In this document: one piece after another, positions 1 through 10,904 of the stretch
Layout of the letters: each line of letters opens with the position of its first letter
Position numbering within the stretch: the stretch's first letter is position 1
From: Myotis daubentonii
Lineage: Eukaryota > Chordata > Mammalia > Chiroptera > Vespertilionidae
DNA length: 64,000 bases
Assembly (NCBI RefSeq): GCF_963259705.1
Contig: NC_081861.1
Location: 107,476,102-107,540,101 of the forward strand
Reading direction: 5' to 3'
The notes under the pieces: model-generated
Database searches by the model: none
What the model was told of the DNA's origin: nothing
What the model saw: only the letters and a program-made list of their open reading frames with translations
Position numbers and translations under genes: made by a program

Positions 1-40
1 AGGTACTTACTTATTGTCATCTAATTTTGTATGCCTATGT

Positions 41-94
<54 letters not shown>

Positions 95-1885
95 CTTCTT
101 CTTACAACAGTTTCTTGAGCATTTCTTACAATGATGGTTTGGTGGTGATTAACTCCTTTACCCTTTTTTTTTATCTGGGAAGCTCTTTATTTGACCATCT
201 ATTTTGAATGATAGCTTTGTTAGATATAGTAATCTTGGTTTTGGATCCTTGCTTTCCATTACCTTGAGTACTTCATGTCATTCCCTTCTGGCCTGTAGAA
301 TTTATTATGAATAATCAGGTGTCAGCCTTATGGGAGCTTCTTGTAAGTAACAGTTTGCATTTATCTTGCTGCCTTTAAGATTCTCTCTTTGTCTTTAATT
401 TTTTGGCATTTTAATTATGATGTGTCTGGGCATGGGCTGGTTTGGGTTCTTCTTGCTTGGGGTTCTCTGTGCCTCTTGAACTTGTGTGACTTTTTCCTTT
501 ACCTGGTTAGGGAAGTTTTCTGCCATTATTTCTTCAAACATGTCCTTTTTCCCTTTGTCCCTTTCTGCCTCTTCTGGCCTACCTTCTATTCAAATATTGT
601 TACATTTCACATTTTCCCACAGCTCCCTTAAGTTGTCCAATTTTTTAATTGTTTTTTTTTTCTTTTTGGTTCTCTGCTTGAGTTACTTTTTCAACCCTGT
701 CATCTAATTCACTGATTCGATCTTCAGCTTCCCCTAATCTGCTATGTATTCCTTCCAATATGTTCTTTATTTTTGCTATGTCACTCTTTATTATTATTTT
801 CATAGTTACTACATCTTTTCTCATGCCGTTAAACATCTTTACCATCATTATTATGAACTCTATATCAGATAAATTTCTTATCTCCATTTCATTAATCTCT
901 TCTTCTGGAGAATTCTCTTGTTCTTTCATTTGGGGATTGTTTCTTTGTCTCCTCACTTTGGCAGCCTGTTTGGGTTTGTGACTATGTATAAAGTAGATCT
1001 GTTACACCTCTCAATCTCTAATGCAGGACAGTGTCAAACACTATGTCTAATTAGATTAGATAAAGATTCAAAGCCTCCAGAGACCACCTATTCCTACAGT
1101 CTCATAGGATTCTGTCTTGAATTGCCCTCAGGCAATTATCACAGGTGTGGGAGTTTTTTCAACAGTGTAGGCCAATTGTTTCTGCCTGGAGGCCAATTGC
1201 TATTCTCAGTCACTTAATGGGCCTCAGAAAGTCCGTGCCAGTGGGCAAAGTGTTTTACAGTAAGGTGGGTCAACTGTCTTACCCCTCGGCAAAGCTGCTT
1301 GTATAGAAAATGTCTGAATGCGAAACATGACCTCTGAAGCATGAAGGAATGACTCAGCACAGGAAACCAGGGTGTCTGCCTTCTGAGCTCTAATCCCACA
1401 GCCCCCAATCCTTGCTTCTGCGCACACAGCTCCAGTCCACTCTGCCCTGCCACTGCCAGAAAACAAGGTCAGTGGCTCCACAGGGAATTTTTTGCATTGC
1501 CCTTTAAGAGTGTGCCTGAATTTCCAGCCATCTCTCCCTGGCAGATAGCAACCCTGCTGCTTTTCACAGCCATATGTTGTGTGGGTACCCTTCTCAGTTC
1601 CTGTGCTCTCTGCTGGGGGGCCCAGCTTGGGGTTAGACCCAATAATTCTCAATGGCAATCCCCCACAGCTGAGATATCTTTCTGGAACTTCAGTAGCTGT
1701 CTGTGGGAACCTGGCCAGTCCTTTCATGCCTCTGCCCCTCCAAGCAGTCTCTATGCAGTCTCCACTTTCCATTCTCTGTTATCACAGTTCTCTCCAATGA
1801 GTCTTCTGTTGATTATTCAGGAAGCTTTTCTGTATTTTAGTTGTAATCCCAGTTTGGTTCTGGGAGTGTGTCCATGCAGCATCCA
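1..1885 (-). mobile_element. L1 LINE fragment: ORF2 start, ORF1 and 5' UTR
   Basis: Read on the minus strand this is the 5' part of an L1. The first ~40 bases match the ORF2 start/inter-ORF text found again near 54780. An ORF1 N-terminal frame lies at 956-645 (begins MRRQRNNPQMKEQ, then a coiled-coil stretch with SRLGEAEDRISELDDRVEKV, a standard L1 ORF1p signature). About 1000-1885 is the 5' UTR, similar in style to 57780-58194. ORF1 is broken after about 103 codons, so the copy is dead. The 5' end is not seen because a VES SINE abuts it. The ORF1 and orientation calls are secure; the UTR limits are inferred. Confidence 0.88.
45..91. repeat. (CT)n microsatellite
   Basis: An uninterrupted CT run of about 45 bases lies between the ORF2 start and ORF1 of the minus-strand L1. 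A shorter CT tract sits at the same place in another L1 copy (54827-54841), so the seed is probably ancestral to this L1 lineage. Confidence 0.95.
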
Positions 1886-1920
1886 ATTGATTTTTAGACA
1901 GAGTGGAAAGGAGGCAGAGG

Positions 1921-1980
<60 letters not shown>

Positions 1981-2119
1981 TGAGAGAGACACATCATCAA
2001 CTGGTTGCCTCCCACACTTGAACCTGTAACCCAGGTATGTGTCCTTGACCAGAAATCAATCTTGCAACCCTTTAGTGCAAGGGTCGATGCTTTAAACACT
2101 GGGAAACACCAGCCAGGAC
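1886..2119 (-). mobile_element. VES-type tRNA-derived SINE with expanded (GA)n
   Basis: On the minus strand the head begins with a CTGGCTGGTGTTTC-like tRNA-related segment, continues through a box-B-like region with the GTCAAGGACACAT motif typical of vesper-bat SINEs, and ends in a pyrimidine-rich tail. On the plus strand the tail is a GA run at about 1921-1977, unusually long for these SINEs. No clean target duplication was identified. Confidence 0.85.
1921..1978. repeat. (GA)n microsatellite in SINE tail
   Basis: About 28 GA dinucleotides, expanded from the CT-rich tail of the VES SINE. The frames it opens on both strands (serine/leucine or arginine/glutamate runs) are artefacts. Confidence 0.95.
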
Positions 2120-3914
2120 TATCAGGAGATTTTGATGCCAAGGGGTCACAACTTCTTATTATGTAAAGGATTATCAAATATTAATTATTATTATGAATAA
2201 TAAAAAATATTGCATATAAGCTAACATGGAAAATAAAGAGAAAAATAATAAAGCAAAAAATGGCTTACACAGAAATATTACAAATAAAAATTTACTTGTA
2301 CACTCATCAAAAAGCAAGTATAAATGTGATACTGAATTACAATATTTACTGAGAAAGAGATGAACTGCAAGTCTATTGCAGAGTTGGAGTATGTTTCTGG
2401 GTATGAATAAAGAATATAACTAAGAAAATTACTTTAAATGAGCTTTTCTAATAGCTAATTATCTATTGACATGTTCCATCAACATAGAGCACACACATTC
2501 ACAAAAATGAAGCATGGTAAAGTACAGTCTTCATACTATACTAACCATTCTATTCATTGTCAAGCTCATTTTCAGTTTGCTTAAGATTGGTAATTAATTG
2601 GATGCCTCAGAATGCATATCTGTACAGGTTGTCTAGAAAAATCCTAGATGAAACAATAGCACTAGCCATATAACATGAAATTCTAGACTAGCTGAAAATG
2701 GTGGCCACTGGGTAGACTACTATATGCTGGAGAGGAAGGAAGGGCTAAGATGTTTTCTCTATTTGTCATCTTAACTGTGTTCAAAGTATAGCAAATATTT
2801 GAAATTATCACATTTGCCAATCTAAAAGTTATTCGTAGGTATACTCTTCAAATCCAAACCCCTATCTTTTCTTACAGAATACAGATGCGTATGTGCTACC
2901 ATTTATGCAAACTGCATTTTGGCCCTGATGAGAGAGTTTTCTGTCATTTGGTGTATGATCTGCAACCATCCAACTCCTGTAAGTACAGACTATCATCATT
3001 TCAACATTGGTAAGTCATAGCCAAATGCAGAAAACTAAAATTTTCAATTGTATGAAAGTGTGTTCATGCCACAGCAGTTTCTGTCTGAAACTCCTTAGTG
3101 TGAAAAATAAATACCATTTTCAGAAAAAGAATGAAAGAATCTATAGGGAAAAATAACAAAAGAAGAACGGTAATAATTTACCTCTCACTTTATTTTGCTG
3201 AACTAGCTGGCATAATCAAGAATGATGTTAGAGGGGCATTTAACACATGAAGATTTTTCTTTCTTTGAACATTGAGAGGATGGTATCAGCATAAATTGGA
3301 CTGAATAAATGTAACTTCAAGAAATAAAATTCTCATTCATATGTGTTAAATTAATTTTTAAAATCATCTCTAAATTTTATTAAAAGCTTCAGGTAGGGTT
3401 TTACTTATTCCCTTCAGATTTTTAAAGGGCATAAAATAAAAAGTTTAGGAAAAGCTATAGAAAAAAATAAAAATATGCACTAAACATATTTTTTATTTTT
3501 ATTCTAAACACCACTCTTTTTCATACTTTTTCCCTAGCTTTCATGATATAATCCTTATATAACCAAAACCAAAGAAAGAGTGACTAACGCAACAGCTTCA
3601 CAAAGGAAACTCCAGGCTAATAGTTATCTATTTCATGCTGCATTTTCAACTGGGAGATAAGATTGGGTCCTCAAAAAATTCTTCACCAATTTTTTCCCTT
3701 TTATTATTATATATTGTAGGAGAAAAATATCTGTCAATTCAGTAGCTCTCTATTTTTATTCTATTTGGGGTGACAATTAGGAGAAAGTCCTTGCCTAATT
3801 AATTAGATTTTCTTACAGGATGTTCCTATCAAGTGGTAATAAATGGTTGTATTAAAATGTTACATATTAAACTATGTTTATGAAAAATGAAGTTAAACAC
3901 AATTTTAAAAGACT
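2120..3914. other. Unassigned AT-rich sequence, no clear repeat or gene
   Basis: About 1.8 kb of AT-rich DNA without a recognisable L1, SINE, Helitron or LTR. No long open frame is present. The only coding-like signal is a possible 101-base exon at 2878-2978 flanked by splice-like sites, listed under findings. Probably ordinary single-copy intergenic or intronic DNA. Confidence 0.6.
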
Positions 3915-4860
3915 TATCAGGAATGTAAAGTGGTTGAGCCACTTGAGCAAATCATCTGGCAATTACTCAAATGTTTAAAAATGGAGTTACAATAGGACCC
4001 AGTAATGCTACTCTGAGGGATATGCACAAGAAAAATGAAAACTTATGTATATACAAGAACTTGCTTACGAAAGTTCACAGCAACATTATTCCTATGAACC
4101 AAAGAGTAAAAACAATCCAAATGTCCACCAACTTATGAGTGAATAAAAAAAATGGCATATCCACACATTGGAATATTATTTGACCATAAAATGGAATGAA
4201 GTATTGATACATGTTATAATATGAATGAACCTTGAAAGCAGCCAGACACAAAAAGCTGTATATTACATGATTCTCCATATAGGAAATTAACAGAACAGGC
4301 AAATCCAGACAAAAAGTAGATTAATGGTTGCCAGACAGGTCAATCAATAACAATTATCTGGGAATGAGCTCTTTGGAGGAGATCCAAGCCCATTCTGCCT
4401 CTTCCAATGTCTGTCAGGCCCCTGAATTTTACTGTGACTGCAGGCCGTTGATTTTCAAGGCCTCTGTCAATCTGAAGAGGAGGGACATGGGAACAGGACA
4501 AATTAAAATTCAATAAACCTTGATGCTCTCTCTAAGATTCAGCTGAGTAAATGATCCCCAAATTACTGCAAAACTTTAGTTAATTTCTAGAGTTCTGAAA
4601 AAGTTGATTCTGATATTTTTCACCAGTTTTGTTGTTGTTTTTATGGAGAAGAAAATGTTCATACATTTTTACTCTGCCATTTTTTTTTTAATTTTTTTTT
4701 TGCTGGTGCCACAGGGTTTCTTTGGATGTGATGAAAATCTTCTGGAATTAGTTAATGGTGATGGTTGTGCAACTCTGTGAATATACTAAAGAACACCACA
4801 TTGTACAGTTTAGAGGGTGATTATACTATGTGAATGTTTTAATATGTTTTATTATTGTAT
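3915..4860 (+). mobile_element. Old L1 3' end (ORF2 C-terminus and 3' UTR)
   Basis: The plus strand reads the degenerate end of L1 ORF2: the segment on remote-site samples and 'few microliters' type text common to mammalian L1 (e.g. around 4075-4200 AGCAACATTATTCCTATG, then ATGTCCACCAAC). A 3' UTR follows with TGAATATACTAAAGAACACC and a terminal AT-rich stretch near 4830-4860, typical of L1M/L1MA-type 3' ends. Heavy decay indicates an old copy. The 5' limit is approximate. Confidence 0.75.
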
Positions 4861-4865
4861 AGATA

Positions 4866-5929
4866 CTAGAGGCCCAGTGCATGAAATTCATGCACAGGTG
4901 CAGTCCCTAGGCCTGGCCTGAGATCAAAGTGTGAGTGTCTGGTGTGGAAGGGCAGGTCCCAGCTGACCTCTAGGCGGTAAGAAGCACCTGGGTCCCAGAG
5001 CCCCCATGTGCTCCCCTGAGTCACAGCCTGAGTCACAGCGCCTGAGTCCCCACATGGAGATGCAGTGAGCAAAGCCATAGGCGGCAGGCTGGGGCACAGC
5101 ATGAGCCTCTGGGCTGCTCAGTGGCACAGAAGCCGGGCTGGCAGTATGCTCTCTCCTGGCCAGCCTCGCAGAATAGCTCCTGCATAAAACCACAGGGAGC
5201 CGACCAGTCCCTAGCCGGCTCATCCGGAAGATGCCATGTGGGTGTGGGGCAGGCTCCTCACAGGCGCCTGGCACCTGAGTGAGTTGGTGGGGGCTTTCCT
5301 GGCACGCAAGCCCCGGTGTCCCAGAAGACGGTAGCAGGGGGAGTGAGAGCGAGCTCAGCTGGAACCTTGCATTCTCACCATACCTGGTCACCCGAGCCCC
5401 CAGGTAGCCAGCGAGAGGTCACAGCCCCCTGCCCAGATGCTGTGGGAGGTTGGTTGCCACCACCCATCCCCAGTTCCCTGTCCCAGCCCAGGGCCCAGCC
5501 CTGATTGGGCAATCAGGACCTGCTGGCCACTTGTTGCCATCTGCAGGGCAATTGGTCCGGGCCAGGCCCCCCACCTGGCTCCCTCAGTGCCTGGGAGCCA
5601 GGTGGAAGCCCCGCCCCCCCGCCACTGCCACTGGTCGCCGGGGTGATCAGCAGGTTGATCACCCCCCCCCCACCCCCAGCTCGCATGCGCCTTGGCCTGG
5701 TGCCAGCCCGCTCACATGTTCCACCATCCCCTGCAGTCCTGCTCTCGTCAGGGCCCATCAAGGCCAGTAGCACCTCCACTGACGTCCACTACCAGCGCAG
5801 CAACACTGATGCCCACCATGGTCAGCACCACCCTCTGGTGGTCAGTGCACATCATAGCAAGTGGTCGAACTCCCGGTTGAATGACCACCTGAGGGGACAA
5901 TTTGCATATTAAGCTTTTATTACATAGGA
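4866..5929 (-). mobile_element. HeliBat-type non-autonomous Helitron, 1064 bp
   Basis: On the minus strand the element starts TCCTATGTAATAAAAGC at 5929 and ends with hairpin GTGCATGAATTTCATGCAC, then GGGCCTCTAG, at 4866. The flanking bases are A on the 5' side and T on the 3' side, the expected A|T insertion with no target duplication. The interior is GC-rich and gene-free, with short C-rich tracts (e.g. 5663-5680). GACCACCAG/CTGGTGGTC segments recur in other Helitrons here. It encodes no Rep/helicase, so it needs an autonomous partner. Confidence 0.93.
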
Positions 5930-7424
5930 TGGTAACACCAACAGGTAATGATGACTGCCCTAAAACATATTTTGTTATACTCACAGATCTCAAGAGGAAG
6001 GGGGAATGCCTTGTGTGCACAGGATTGGTCAGGAGGCAAATGGAGTGAGAATTTGAGGACAAGTACATTTATTATTGTTTCTGTGGGAAGAAACAGATAA
6101 GGCAGGTTTAGGATGAGATAGATTGTTTAATTTCAGTGGACTCTATACCATAGGGGTTGTACCTGGTTGTCTGGTACCTGGCTCTGGAGTGATTAGATCA
6201 GGTGGATAATGGTCTGAAGTGTGAGAGTCCAATAAGGAAAGTGGTTGAGGATATGGGCTCTAGATTGGTTTGTTTGCACTTTACAAATGCACTCACAAGC
6301 AAGTTATTTTCTATCTCTAGGGTCAGGCAGGTCTCTGATATCATAGCATCAGAATACAGAAAATATAATGCATGGTTAATGCAATTGGTCCTATGATGTT
6401 TTGACATCATATCCTTAGTGAAAACTGGAGGCTGGGGGATAGAATAAGGAACTAGAGAGTGGATAGTCCACTATCCAGGAGGTCCAGGGGTTTATTAATA
6501 TGAGGTAGTTGCCTTCATTAATTTTTATAATGGCACAGGTAGTAATAACCTCTACAATATTTCACTTTAGCTATGAAAGTTGCAGGAGTATATGTTGTGG
6601 CTGAGAGTAGAAAGTATACCAGAATTATGGATAAGCAGACTATGCTCAAGATAATTAATAGAATCCCTAATATCACAGGAATAAAATCAATAACTATCCT
6701 GTGTCAAACTTGTTATTACCTTATGAGAGGCAATCCATGAGCATCACAGGGGCATGGATTTTAGTGTCTAGGGTAAAGGTTTTTATCTGGTACAGGAGGC
6801 AAAGTCATATCTAATAGTGAAGCTTTGTCCTCTGAAGTGATGTTATCTCAAGCAGCAAGCTCTTGACTTAGGGTGATGTTATCTTAAATGTATAACTGGG
6901 GTATCCTTTTCAAGTAAATACCAATTTTGGTTAATATGTGCCTCATTTTGTGGATTTATTGTATTATATTAAGACTGAGTTGTTTATGTAATTTGAAGGC
7001 AACATTGGTCCTGGGAACTTAACTAATATATAAATTATATATATATATAATATTTTAAGTAAAAAAGTTTGGGGGTGTACAGTTAGCAAAATTGATGATG
7101 GCATATGTGATACCAGGAGCCCAACTGGCATAGTTACAGCATGAATTAAGGATGGCCAAATCAACAATTTCCAATAGTCCAAGGTTTTGCCCAGATTTAT
7201 GATGGCAGGAGTTCTACTGCAAATAGGTTTTCAATCATATAGCCTTATTGGGTGTATGTTGTTAATTGGATGTGAGGTGGTTTCCCAATTAAATTTTCTG
7301 TAGCTGAAGTTGGAGCTCCATCATTAGCCTGTAGGCAGGCCCTCTCATGTGGCTAATTATTATGGGCCCTTTGCCTCAGTTGTTGGTTTGATTGATAGAC
7401 AACCCAGTGAGGTGTGTGGGTCCC
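5930..7424. other. Unassigned sequence, possibly an old decayed retroelement
   Basis: About 1.5 kb I could not assign. No frame above ~70 codons belongs to a known protein. An (AT)n-rich patch lies at 7026-7060. Composition and the absence of L1/SINE/Helitron motifs allow either single-copy DNA or an ancient LTR-retroelement interior; I cannot decide. Confidence 0.45.
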
Positions 7425-7565
7425 ATATCAAAAGAGATCTGTGTGACAGTATACACACAGACAACAGTGTGGAGAAGGCCAGGGGATGGAGGATGGGGAA
7501 GGGTGAAGGTGGGCAAAGGTGGGGGGAAATGGGGGACATCTGTAATAGTGTCAACAAGAGAAAAT
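7425..7565 (+). mobile_element. L1 3' UTR fragment
   Basis: A G-rich block (ACACAGACAACAGTGTGG, then GGGGAAGGGTGAAGGTGGGC) matches in order the 3' UTR tails at 30560-30690 and 40500-40600. In L1 this block lies just before the poly(A). Only the tail is present; boundaries are approximate. Confidence 0.55.
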
Positions 7566-8353
7566 GTGAGAATGACTAACTAATGGAGTGTCATATTGTG
7601 CAGCTACCTAAAATGACAAGCAATAGCAGCAAAAATCTGGAGGGTGATTTATAGTTTACTAAGAATTGCACCTCACCCATGTCTGACACAGAATTATATG
7701 GACTTTGTTGCCACAATGAAATGTGAAAATGACACATTAGCAAAAATCTCCCTGATGAGTCCGAAATATGAGATGGTGGACTAACAAGTTTTTATGGAAA
7801 GGTTTGAGGAGAGTACACATCTTAAGAACAATACTATAAAGAACTGGTAATTCTGTGAGGCCTGCAGGGCTTGGTTAGCTCTGTTTGTGTAAATAACTGG
7901 GCTAGTTTCACATATGGCATTTCAATTCACTTCCTCTCTCTAATTTTTTTTTTTGGAGAAAATACTTTAGAGATATTCTCTTTAATAATAATTCACAAGT
8001 CTTGCTATTGAGTGAAACCTCAGTTTGTGTACAGTGTGGTTTTATTAATGCTCCTAACATCAAGAAAAAAAGGACAGGATTCCCTAGGCTATTTTCCTGA
8101 TTGCAATAGTGTTTTAAAGAAAGGATAAGGAAGAAAAGGGAGAAAACTCCCTCTACCCTGAGAGAAGTTGGGCCAAATAGTTAATGATCTATGAAAACAA
8201 TGAAGTGTGGACACTTTAAACCTTGGCATTATCTTCTTCCTTTAGTTGTTCCTATATAAACTTTGTTTTGCAGTTTGTGACTATCTCAAAAGTAAATTCT
8301 CTGCAGACTCTGAATCTTTGCTGAGTGATTCTGCACTGCTATGCGTGAACTTC
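7566..8353. other. Unassigned sequence upstream of an LTR; TATA-like site
   Basis: About 790 bp with no confident assignment. A TATA-like CCTATATAAAC lies at 8250-8260 and a pyrimidine/AG splice-like site at 8262-8272. Together with the AATAAA/poly(A) at 9470-9500 this could be one older retroposed unit later split by the LTR; see findings. Confidence 0.35.
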
Positions 8354-9292
8354 TGCCGGGAGCCAGTCCATCCTTGCTGTTTCAAGGGACCTGGCATATA
8401 TGGCATACTATTCTTAATATGTTTGCTCACCTTCTTGGCACTATGTGTTTTAACCAAGGTCTCTGAGAAAGGTTGTTTCCCCAGGTAGGGATTTTCCCCT
8501 GAAGTTAGGGAGGGAATAAAACCTCTTAACTAAGTGCCAGGCGGGTAATTAATCACTTTAACTATGAACAATCATGCTTAAGCTACATAATCTTTACTCC
8601 CTGGAATGGAGATAAGAAACGCCCTAACCTTTGGAATAGAGATTGATAGGATTGAATCAACTGGTATAAATACAGATGTAACAAGACAGCAAGACACAGA
8701 ACTTAGAAGACAGAACCAAGAGGCACAGAACCTAGACCAGAACCTACACAGAACCTAGAGACAGAACATGGCAAAAGATCCTGGACAGAAACTGGCCTCA
8801 GAACCTAGAGACAGAACTTAGCGAGAGAACATGGCAGAAGATCCTGGACTGAACCTGACTACAGAAATTGGCAAGAGAACCTGACTAGAACCTGGTGACA
8901 GAACCTGGCTGGAGAACCTGGAGAACCTAGCAAGAGAACATGGACACAGAACCTGGCTGGAGATCCTAAGCAGAACCTCTCTGGAGATCCAGACCAGAAC
9001 TTGGCTGGAGATCCTGGCTGGAGATCCTGGCTAGGCTGCTGATCAACTGAACACTGTCTCCATGTCCTTCCTTCTTCACCGACTCCGTCTACACCTTTGG
9101 GAACCCCTGGACCTGCTGGGGTTGGAACCTGGCTGGAGATCCTAAGCAGAACCTCTCTGGAGATCCAGACCAGAACTTGGCTGGAGATCCTGGCTGGAGA
9201 TCCTGGCTAGGCTGCTGATCAACTGAACACTGTCTCCGTGTCCTTCCTTCTTCGCCAACTCTGTCTACGCCTTTGGGAACCCCTGGACCTGC
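8354..9292 (+). mobile_element. ERV-type LTR with expanded internal repeat, 3' end altered
   Basis: Begins TGCCGGGAGCC at 8354 and aligns along its length with the complement of the clean solo LTR at 33921-34483. Shared landmarks include a GGGAGGGAATAAAACC segment (8505-8522), a TATA-like GGTATAAATACAG (about 8662-8674) and the 3' segment CCCCTGGACCTGCTGGGGTTGG. From ~8690 it holds many short repeats of the CAGAACCTGG / TGGAGATCCT type. A 166-bp block is duplicated (8951-9116 and 9127-9292, spacing 176). The terminal GACCCCGGCA of the sister copy is missing. No retroviral genes are present. Confidence 0.8.
8690..9292. repeat. Short tandem repeats plus 176-bp-spaced duplication in LTR
   Basis: Variants of ACAGAACCTGG and CTGGAGATCCT recur at 10-30-bp intervals across the transcribed part of the LTR. 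On top of this, 8951-9116 is repeated at 9127-9292 with few differences (e.g. CATGTCC versus CGTGTCC). The sister LTR at 33921-34483 has a shorter set of the same units, so the expansion is local to this copy. Confidence 0.85.
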
Positions 9293-9500
9293 AAGTGCGT
9301 ACTACAATGAGAGGATTATTAAAAGGATGTATTTCACAAACCACCCATATCATGCCTTTTCCTGAAATATTACTTTCAATAGTAAAAGCCTGCTTCTGCA
9401 GATGACAGGGGGTACCTCTGGAGGAAAGGGCAGCCCACAACACTGTTAGAGCTTCTCCAAGCCAGCTCTCAATAAACATTCTCATGTAAAAAAAAAAAAA
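9293..9500 (+). other. Polyadenylated tail-like segment (retrotransposed 3' end)
   Basis: About 190 bases with no repeat match end in CAATAAACATTCTCATG followed at once by 13 A residues (~9487-9499). AATAAA placed ~13 bases before a genomic poly(A) is the mark of a reverse-transcribed mRNA 3' end. It directly follows the truncated LTR copy. Whether the two were one transcript is open. Confidence 0.6.
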
Positions 9501-10354
9501 GGAAAGTTTTGTTTTCTAAGTTTGTATGAAGCGTAAGTCAGTCAAGAGGACTTGAATTAAGAGATATTAAACTTGGTCAAGATAGGCCTATTTACAGATT
9601 CACTTCCTGGATTGGCATTTGAAAAGTTATTTGAGAAGTCCATTATATCTTTCAATTAAACCCCTGTCAGAGAAATTGACTTTCTATTGAATGCATTTTA
9701 CAAGAGTTTATTTTTATTTAATTTGAGAAAGAAATGTGTGCCTTGGTTATCATAACTAATGTCTGTAACTCCAGAAGGAATATGCATCATTGCAAGGCCT
9801 GAGTATGTGTAGAGATGTGTGAGTGTTATTTACATTTTAGGTATTTGTAAAAAAAGAGAGAGAGAGACTCACAGAGCTTCTTATACTGAAGAGGAAACTC
9901 TAAGACTATGGTACAATTGATTATAATAAATGAGATTATATAACCATGTGTTGACTAGGGGGTACAGTGCTGCAACAGACGGCAGGCTGCAAGATAGTGT
10001 GTGAGTGAGAGAGCTAAAGGAGAGTGCATGGATGTGCAGGGAGTGTCTGTATTTGTGACTGAAGGACAGTTATATTCCACAGGACTGTTGGGGACTGGTG
10101 GGAAGGCTCCCCTGGCTGGGCAGACTCTACTACTGCTGAAATCATTCCCAGAGCTGCTGATTCTGATGCAGAGACCGCACCATCTTAAGAGGGAGAGCAG
10201 CTGTGATCAGAAGCCCAGCCTTACCTTCAACAGGGGAGACCTCAGATACCTCCCAGGACCCTACAGTCACAGCGCCCAGGGACCAGCTGCCTCAGCTGCA
10301 AACCCACAAACACTGAGACTCCAGCCTCCCTGACTGCAGGCACATAAAAAGTGT
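9501..10354. other. Unassigned; second half may be old L1 5' UTR
   Basis: 9501-9990 is AT-rich with a short GA tract (9855-9867) and nothing recognisable. 9990-10354 becomes GC-rich and resembles an L1 5' UTR in texture, sitting directly upstream of an L1 5' start-like GGGGAGACAAGGTGG. A 110-codon frame here has no family features and is not called as a gene. Confidence 0.4.
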
Positions 10355-10740
10355 ATTCAGGGGGAGACAAGGTGGTGGCCGAATACATGGATGGGTCCTG
10401 TGCCTTCTCACAGAGCAGATAGAAGGAACAGCTGAATTGAATAACCTCCACCCGGAATTGGCAAATTAAACACAGCTGGTGAGGGAATCTGTGGACGAAA
10501 AGGTCAGAGATTGCCTTAAGAGAGAAAATGCAGGAGAGAGAGAGAGAGAGAGAGCTTCATAACCAGACACGCTGAGAGGAGCGAACATGGGGAGACAAAG
10601 TAACAGCCCCCATATGGAAGAAAAGGGAGAATTACTGGAAAAATGAGTAAATGAAATAGAGGCAAGCAATATGTCAGAGAAAGAATTCAGAGCAGTGGTC
10701 ATTAAGAGGCTGAAAAGGATGGAAGACAAATTCAACAATA
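10355..10740 (+). mobile_element. L1 5' fragment (5' UTR and ORF1 start), interrupted
   Basis: Starts GGGGGAGACAAGGTGGTGGC, parallel to the start of the next L1 at 10741. It then has a GA run (~10531-10552) and an ORF1-like start at 10588 (ATGGGGAGACAAAGTAACAG, i.e. MGRQSNSPHM), continuing with in-phase text like that of other ORF1 starts. It stops where the full-length L1 begins. Confidence 0.75.
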
Positions 10741-10904
10741 TGGAGGGAGACAAGATGGCGGCAGAATAAGTGGATGCATGCCAAGGCTTGTCCCAGAGCA
10801 AACAGAATGAGCAGCTGAAACAAATAACATCTACCCAGAATTGGCGAAGGAGACTCAGCTGGTGAGAAAGTTTGCAGCCAGGAAGGGCAGAATTCCCCTG
10901 GAAA

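Noticed and set aside
1224..1772. 182-codon open frame (minus)
   Set aside because: Falls in the L1 5' UTR upstream of ORF1; no homology-like features, and the equivalent region at 57780-58194 is not open in the same way.
5930..7424. Assignment to a specific endogenous retrovirus interior
   Set aside because: Texture suggested an old retroelement, but I saw no gag/pol/env motif or paired LTR that would justify it.
10001..10333. 110-codon open frame as a small host gene
   Set aside because: GC-rich sequence just upstream of an L1 5' start, with no splice, domain or conservation evidence available.
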